Source of the DNA: Vibrio sp. 14G-20
GTDB lineage: Bacteria; Pseudomonadota; Gammaproteobacteria; Enterobacterales; Vibrionaceae
DNA: 64,000 nucleotides
NCBI RefSeq assembly: GCF_026241515.1
Contig: NZ_JAPHPW010000008.1
Span: 1-64,000, forward strand
Reading direction: 5' to 3'
Part shown: in pieces, positions 59,262-64,000 of the stretch
Numbering within the stretch: position 1 is the stretch's first letter
Layout of the letters: every line of letters starts with the position of its first letter
Position numbers and translations under genes: made by a program
The notes under the pieces: generated by a model
What the model was told of the DNA's origin: nothing
The model's database searches: none
Seen by the model: only the letters and a program-made list of their open reading frames with translations

Positions 59262-60223
59262 GTGAAATAATGGAAGCATCAGCTTTACCTCTGTTTTTTA
59301 GTCATATTGAACAGCAACTTAATGAAGTACCAAACGAACTACGCCGTATCTTTCATGGTCGTGGTAAGTTTTGGCCTGGTCTAGAACAACTGACATGTGA
59401 CTGGGTTGATGGACAACTACTGGTTAACGTGTTTAAAGAGGTAGACGGCGAATTCTTGTCATCTCTCAAAGCTGGATTGGTTGAACTCACTAACAGAGAT
59501 ATTTGGCAATCAAAGCATGGCACAAGCATTGTTCTGCAACACCGTTACGCCGATGGTGCGCCTTCAGAGGTTCTATGGGGCGAGTTGAATGACTCTCCGG
59601 TTGTGGTCGAGCACGGTCTTAAGTATCAATTAGACATTGGCCGTAATCAGAACTTCGGTCTGTTCCTAGACATGCGTAATGGTCGTCAGTGGGTACAAGA
59701 TAATGCCAAGGATAAGAATGTTCTTAACTTGTTCGCATACACTTGTGGTTTCTCTGTCGCGGCTATCGCTGGTGGCGCTCGTCAATGTATGAATGTTGAT
59801 ATGTCGCGTGGTTCATTGAATAAAGGCCGTGATAATCATCGTTTGAATGACCACGATATGCGCTCGGTAAACTTCCTTGGTTACGATATCTTTAAGTCGT
59901 GGGGGAAAATTAAGAAAGGTGGTCCATACGAGTTGGTTATCATCGATCCGCCATCTTTCCAGAAAGGCAGTTTTGCTTTAACCAAAGATTACAAAAAGAT
60001 CCTACGTCGTTTGCCTGAACTTCTAACGGAAGGTGGAGAAGTGATTGCTTGTGTTAACTCACCAGCAGTATCACCCAACTTCTTGATTGAAACGATGGCA
60101 GAAGAAGCGCCAAGCGTTGAGTTTATTGAACGTTTAGACAACCCGCCTGAGTTTGTCGATGTCGACCTTGATTCAAGCCTAAAGGTGCTGAGGTTTAAGA
60201 TAAGCGCTTCTGCTGACGCTTAA
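59258..60223 (+). CDS. Class I SAM-dependent methyltransferase (RlmI/K-like)
   Basis: A putative 23S rRNA methyltransferase of 321 residues (GTG 59258, overlapping the previous stop by 4 bases); ATG 59270 would give 317. The SAM motif I region NVLNLFAYTCGFSVAAIAGGA is near 154-174, with the catalytic-type VIIDPPSFQKGSF near 228-240. Like RlmI/RlmK it belongs to the methyltransferase family with a preceding N-terminal beta region, but the PUA domain is not obvious. Coupling with a pseudouridine synthase suggests a shared RNA-modification role. Confidence 0.85.
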   Translation: MSEIMEASALPLFFSHIEQQLNEVPNELRRIFHGRGKFWPGLEQLTCDWVDGQLLVNVFKEVDGEFLSSLKAGLVELTNRDIWQSKHGTSIVLQHRYADGAPSEVLWGELNDSPVVVEHGLKYQLDIGRNQNFGLFLDMRNGRQWVQDNAKDKNVLNLFAYTCGFSVAAIAGGARQCMNVDMSRGSLNKGRDNHRLNDHDMRSVNFLGYDIFKSWGKIKKGGPYELVIIDPPSFQKGSFALTKDYKKILRRLPELLTEGGEVIACVNSPAVSPNFLIETMAEEAPSVEFIERLDNPPEFVDVDLDSSLKVLRFKISASADA

Positions 60224-60246
60224 TTGATTCTATACATTAGTTAGAA

Positions 60247-60276
60247 AAAACGCCGCTCATCATTGAGCGGCGTTTT
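60247..60276. terminator. Bidirectional terminator after the methyltransferase
   Basis: A 13-bp stem AAAACGCCGCTCA/TGAGCGGCGTTTT (60247-60259, 60264-60276) with a TCAT loop. It serves the convergent methyltransferase and ynjF genes. Confidence 0.92.
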
Positions 60277-60303
60277 AGTTTGAAAGGAACGCAGAAACTG
60301 AAA

Positions 60304-60921
60304 CTAGCTGGTTTGATTCTTGAGTGTCTGGAACCCAAAATAAATTCGCATGAACGTAGTTAGCCAACATGCCGCACCAAAGGTGTATGCGATAACCGCA
60401 AAGTGTTGCGGCCAAATACAAAAGGCAATGAAACAGGCGATAGTCTCTGTGCCTTCAGTTAATCCAGACATATAGTAGAGCGACTTGTGCTTATAAACGG
60501 GGTTCTCGATTCCTCGTTTGCCTGCCATAACCGCAAATGCTAAAAAGCTGCTGCCTGTGCCGATAAAAGAGAAGATCAAAAATGCACCGGCAATGGCGTT
60601 ATGTTCTGGGTTGGCAATGACAAATCCAAACGGGATTAACGAATAGAAAAGGAAATCTAGGCTGATATCGAGGAATCCACCTGCATCACTGATGCCTTGG
60701 ATTCGAGCTAAAGCGCCATCGAGCCCATCACATACTCTGTTGAATACAATGAACCCCAACGCCCATTCGTATTGCTGAAATGCTAACGCTGGAAATGCTA
60801 AACACCCAACCAGAAATCCGAATAACGTGGTTTGATTGGCCGTGATACCCAATTGGTTCAGTAACTTAGCAGACTGATTTAATGGCCACTTAATGACCTT
60901 AATGGAGTACTTATCCAGCAT
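60304..60921 (-). CDS. ynjF: CDP-alcohol phosphatidyltransferase YnjF-like
   Basis: From ATG 60921 (ribosome site GGAGAAG) this is a 205-residue inner-membrane enzyme with about five TM segments. The CDP-alcohol motif is intact: DGLDGALAR...GFLDISLD near 64-89. It closely resembles E. coli YnjF, with matching segments such as FIGTGSSFLAFA and GLTEGTETI. The transferred headgroup is unknown. It overlaps ynjD by 11 bases and is the last gene of ynjBCDF. Confidence 0.88.
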   Translation of the reverse strand: MLDKYSIKVIKWPLNQSAKLLNQLGITANQTTLFGFLVGCLAFPALAFQQYEWALGFIVFNRVCDGLDGALARIQGISDAGGFLDISLDFLFYSLIPFGFVIANPEHNAIAGAFLIFSFIGTGSSFLAFAVMAGKRGIENPVYKHKSLYYMSGLTEGTETIACFIAFCIWPQHFAVIAYTFGAACWLTTFMRIYFGFQTLKNQTS

Positions 60922-61561
60922 GGTTACTTCTCCATGGCCAAGACAGTACTTCTGCCCCTTGAGGTACATCGGCTTCGTCGTGCGTGACCATTAATGTGGG
61001 GATATTCGCTTTGGTCAATTGTTCAAACACCCAATCGCGAAATTGTGCTCTTAACTCTTGGTCCAGTTTGCTGAACGGTTCGTCGAGCAGGGCGAGTTTC
61101 GGCTTCGCCAATAACATACGAGTTAAGCTTATTCTTGCGCGTTGACCGCCAGATATTTGATCCGGGAAAGATTCAGCTAAGTGAGTTAGCTCTATGTCTT
61201 TTAGTGCAGCCATTGCTTGCTTTTGGCGAGCGGAACCTTTAACAGAGTTCGGTAACGAAAAGGCCAAGTTTTCCCATACTTTGAGGTGCGGAAACAACAA
61301 GTCATCTTGAAACAAAATACCGACCTCACGCTGATGTGATGGAAGCTCGTCGAGCTGAATATCGTTCAACACAACGGTGCCAGAATACGAAAACTCTTCA
61401 CTTAAGTGACCAGCAATCGCATCCAGTAAGGTCGACTTTCCGCAGCCACTCGGCCCCATCAAAGCCAGTATTTGGCCAGATTCTAATGTTACGTTTAGCG
61501 CTGAGAACAGCGAATCTCCATCGGTTTTACGGATGGCGAGGTCGTTGAGGTACAGACTCAT
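60911..61561 (-). CDS. ynjD: ABC transporter ATPase YnjD-like
   Basis: A 216-residue ABC ATPase. Walker A GPSGCGKSTLL lies near 36-46, the Q-loop VGILFQDDLLFP near 80-91, signature SGGQRARISLTRMLL near 136-150, Walker B LALLDEPFSKLD near 155-166 and the H-loop VTHDEADVP near 191. It parallels E. coli YnjD. It overlaps ynjC by 35 bases and ynjF by 11. Confidence 0.9.
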   Translation of the reverse strand: MSLYLNDLAIRKTDGDSLFSALNVTLESGQILALMGPSGCGKSTLLDAIAGHLSEEFSYSGTVVLNDIQLDELPSHQREVGILFQDDLLFPHLKVWENLAFSLPNSVKGSARQKQAMAALKDIELTHLAESFPDQISGGQRARISLTRMLLAKPKLALLDEPFSKLDQELRAQFRDWVFEQLTKANIPTLMVTHDEADVPQGAEVLSWPWRSNHAG

Positions 61562-63227
61562 TACTTAGGAAACCTTTAAAAGTAAGACGGCGATATCTAA
61601 GTTGAAGTCGGCTGACTAATATCGCTAAAGAGAAAAAGAACAGAGGCAATAGGGCCTGCCAAATGGCATAGATTGCTGTCACCCTGCGGTCGAAACCACT
61701 GGTTAGGGCAACGGCTTCTGTGGTGATAGTGCTAATACGGCCCGCACCGAGCATCAATGTTGGCAAGTACTGAGCCAAACTAACGCTGATCCCGACCGCC
61801 CAAGCAAAGGCAATCGCAGGAAGCAAGATTGGTAGTTTGACCGAATACCAACTCTGAAATGGCGATTTACCTAGGCTCAGCGAGGCTTTAATCAACCCAT
61901 CATTGAAGCTTTTCCACGGGCCGTCCAAAGACAGGTATACAAACGGGAAAGCAAAGAAAACATGCGCCCAAATCACCCAGAACTCATAGGCACTACTGCC
62001 GATGTAGAGGGTCGTGACCTGCATACCAAACAATACCGAGAGTTGAGGTATTAACATTGGGATAGCGATAATGAAGCCCGGAACTTGCCACTTGTATTTG
62101 ATTCTGTATTCGTGAGCAACCAACGCAAGTAACAGAGCGACTGAAGCTGCAATAAGACCAATCCATAAGCTTTGACCCACAGTACTCATGATGCCATCCC
62201 ATTCGAACTCCCAGAAACGCATGCTGTAGCGGCTCGGCAGTAAATCAGGGAAGCGCCAACGCTGAGCAACACTCCAAATTACCATTAAAGGAATGATCAG
62301 CAATGAAAGGCTAGCAAGCACTGTAAATACGGTTTTCCCCGGCAAGTTAGCTCCTGTTCGTCCTGAATACTGCCAAGTTCGAAAGTACTTAAGAACCGCC
62401 CATTCAACTAAACGCGCCAAGGCGATGATCAACGAAGCTAAACCAAATAAAACGATGGCACCAGCAGCAGCTCGCGGAAGTAGGTTAAGATCAGCATCGT
62501 TGAACCATTGCCATACCAAAACGGCAAAGGTCGGTGGGTTAGTTGGGCCAATGATCAGAGCAATATCGACAACCGAGACACTGTAAGCGAGTACCGCCAG
62601 CATTGGGAATCTAAGCTTGGTAAACCATTGTGGGAAAATACATTTCCACCAGATCTGAGCTCGGCTATAACCTAGAGAAGCACTCACCTTAGTGATACGC
62701 TCTACATCAATTTGTTGAAGTATCGAAATGCTCATCAACAACAAGAAAGGGACTTCTTTGAACGCTAACATGATGATGAGACCGAAAGCGTATGGGTCTT
62801 TCACCAATAACGCTAATTCAGAGCTCGTAGCCGATTCGCCGAGCAAGTGATGTACAGCTCTTGCGCCAAGCCCCGTCGGACTGAACAGAAAAGCAAAGCC
62901 GATAGCGAAAGCCACATGTGGAATGGCAAGCATTGGCGATAGTGTTAACTCTATCTTTCTCCAAAACTTGTTTCCCCAAGAGGCTTGAAGAATACAAAAG
63001 GTCAGGAAGCAGGCTATGTAGCTGCTTGCAATCGCCGAGCCTAGGCTTAAGCCAATAGAGTGCCAAGCCCCTTCCCATTGAAATACTTGGTCAAAACCGT
63101 TGAGTGTTGGCTCCTCTAAACCTAGGGGCGGGATGAAACTCAGTGACGAAGCCACCACTCCCGCTACCCCAGGAATGGTTGGGATAATGCACACAGCTAT
63201 AACAACAAAATATAGAGCACGTAGCAT
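61527..63227 (-). CDS. ynjC: ABC transporter permease YnjC-like
   Basis: A 566-residue fused two-module inner-membrane permease, about 12 TM segments in two halves like ThiP and FbpB. EAA-type loops occur at ERITKVSASLGYSRAQIWWKCIFPQ near 171-195 and NDGLIKASLSLGKSPFQSWYSVKLP near 443-467. The two halves confirm that one protein forms the whole pore. It parallels E. coli YnjC; the substrate is unknown (iron, thiamine or other). It is 5 bases after ynjB. Confidence 0.9.
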   Translation of the reverse strand: MLRALYFVVIAVCIIPTIPGVAGVVASSLSFIPPLGLEEPTLNGFDQVFQWEGAWHSIGLSLGSAIASSYIACFLTFCILQASWGNKFWRKIELTLSPMLAIPHVAFAIGFAFLFSPTGLGARAVHHLLGESATSSELALLVKDPYAFGLIIMLAFKEVPFLLLMSISILQQIDVERITKVSASLGYSRAQIWWKCIFPQWFTKLRFPMLAVLAYSVSVVDIALIIGPTNPPTFAVLVWQWFNDADLNLLPRAAAGAIVLFGLASLIIALARLVEWAVLKYFRTWQYSGRTGANLPGKTVFTVLASLSLLIIPLMVIWSVAQRWRFPDLLPSRYSMRFWEFEWDGIMSTVGQSLWIGLIAASVALLLALVAHEYRIKYKWQVPGFIIAIPMLIPQLSVLFGMQVTTLYIGSSAYEFWVIWAHVFFAFPFVYLSLDGPWKSFNDGLIKASLSLGKSPFQSWYSVKLPILLPAIAFAWAVGISVSLAQYLPTLMLGAGRISTITTEAVALTSGFDRRVTAIYAIWQALLPLFFFSLAILVSRLQLRYRRLTFKGFLSNESVPQRPRHP

Positions 63228-63232
63228 GAAGA

Positions 63233-64000
63233 CTAGTTACCGTATCGCTTAAGCCACTCTTTCTCGAGCGCGTTTTGCCAGCTTGGGTGTAGTTCATCAA
63301 CCGACTTAAATTGCTGAGTATTTTTAGCACTGCCAGTGAGGTATTTGCTGCTCAATACTGAAGGATCGCCCCAAACATTAAGGTCACCCTTGCGAGATTG
63401 CGCTTCTGGGCTCAATAAGAAGTTGATGGTCACTTGAGCGCCTGCAGTTGCATTGGCATTCCAAGGGATCGCAAGGAAGTGAATGTTAGATAAAGCGCCG
63501 CTTTCTAATGCAAAAGCCTTGGTGGTTTCCGCTAAACGGCCACTTGCTTGTGCTGAATACACAGAGTTTGGATTGAAGGTAATCGCGAGGTCGAGTTGTC
63601 CATCATCCAGAAGTTGGATGCTTTCTGATGTACCTGCTGGGAATTGTTTGCCACCGCGCCATGCCACTTTATGGAATTTATCTAAGTAAGCCCAAAGTGG
63701 CGCTGTTACCGCTTGGAAGTTATCTTCTGAAACCGGCTGAGCCAGCGCAGGGTTATTGTTTGTTAGTTCAATCAGTAGAGACTTAATGAAGCTCGTGCCA
63801 TGAAACTCTGGTGGACGAGGGTAGCTTAATCGGTTCGGGAAAGCCTGAGCGTAGCTCAACATCTCAGAGAATGATTGTGGTGGATTGTGCAGTGTTTCTT
63901 GGTCATGAATGAACACCAGTTGTCCCACGCCCCAGGGTGCTTCTAAGCCTTCTGTCGGCTCTGAGAAATCGACATCAATTGGCAGAGACTTATCGACATA
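63233..64000 (-). CDS. ynjB: ABC substrate-binding protein YnjB-like (partial)
   Basis: The C-terminal ~255 residues of a periplasmic solute-binding protein; the frame stays open through the window end (64000), so the N-terminus and signal lie outside. Segments such as GTSESIQLLDDGQLDLAITFNPN, FLAIPWNANATAGAQVTINFLLSPEAQ and KYLTGSAKNTQQFKSVDELHPSWQ fit E. coli YnjB and iron/thiamine-type binding proteins. It opens the ynjBCDF operon (5-base gap to ynjC). Confidence 0.88.
   Translation of the reverse strand, partial: YVDKSLPIDVDFSEPTEGLEAPWGVGQLVFIHDQETLHNPPQSFSEMLSYAQAFPNRLSYPRPPEFHGTSFIKSLLIELTNNNPALAQPVSEDNFQAVTAPLWAYLDKFHKVAWRGGKQFPAGTSESIQLLDDGQLDLAITFNPNSVYSAQASGRLAETTKAFALESGALSNIHFLAIPWNANATAGAQVTINFLLSPEAQSRKGDLNVWGDPSVLSSKYLTGSAKNTQQFKSVDELHPSWQNALEKEWLKRYGN

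Overview
The window looks like chromosomal DNA from a marine gammaproteobacterium, almost certainly a Vibrio and plausibly of the Splendidus clade. The basis is a moderate GC content, a VicH-type H-NS, a lysine-riboswitch LysW transporter, a torECA TMAO reductase operon, and the run sapABCDF / pspF-pspABC / two-adaptor RND pump (vexIJK type). Assignments come from reading the sequence and remembered family features; no database search was run. I see no rRNA, tRNA, CRISPR, prophage or complete insertion sequence.

Layout. 0-6 kb: purB, hflD and mnmA on the minus strand, a small unknown gene, gsk and hns. PurR-like operators lie before both purB and gsk. 6-16 kb: a lysine riboswitch before the lysW transporter, then the complete histidine operon hisGDCBHAFI with a leader peptide (five His codons) and an attenuator. 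16-25.5 kb: housekeeping genes (ychJ-like, an EAL-HDOD protein, lpxH, ppiB, cysS, tdk, a DUF218 protein, a YeeZ-like SDR) and a coiled-coil lipoprotein. A 264-bp MITE-like element sits between ppiB and lpxH. 25.5-35.4 kb: anaerobic and metal-related genes: focA, a FetB-like permease, torECA, a Fur-box-preceded 10-TM exporter divergent from the Mn-dependent pyrophosphatase ppaC, and a DUF2750 gene. 35.4-49.6 kb: an envelope block with a DUF2927 protein, sapABCDF, pspF divergent from pspABC across a sigma-54 promoter, and a two-adaptor RND pump. 49.7-64 kb: tag, a ToxR/ToxS-like membrane regulator pair, metC, cls, an NSS amino-acid transporter behind a TyrR-like box, a chemoreceptor, an RluA-family pseudouridine synthase, a methyltransferase, and the ynjBCDF-type ABC operon, with ynjB cut by the window end.

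The best candidate for an undescribed system is the overlapping gene pair at 50409-51808. The first gene is a one-pass membrane winged-helix regulator whose periplasmic part carries two cysteines, the second at the penultimate residue as in ToxR. The second gene starts at TTG inside the end of the first and encodes a small membrane-anchored, beta-rich periplasmic protein, resembling ToxS or VtrC in layout. Other points worth a look are four short tandem-repeat arrays next to gene ends (one fills the loop of a terminator), a pair of perfect head-to-head DnaA boxes between convergent genes, and the Fur-box exporter beside a manganese enzyme.
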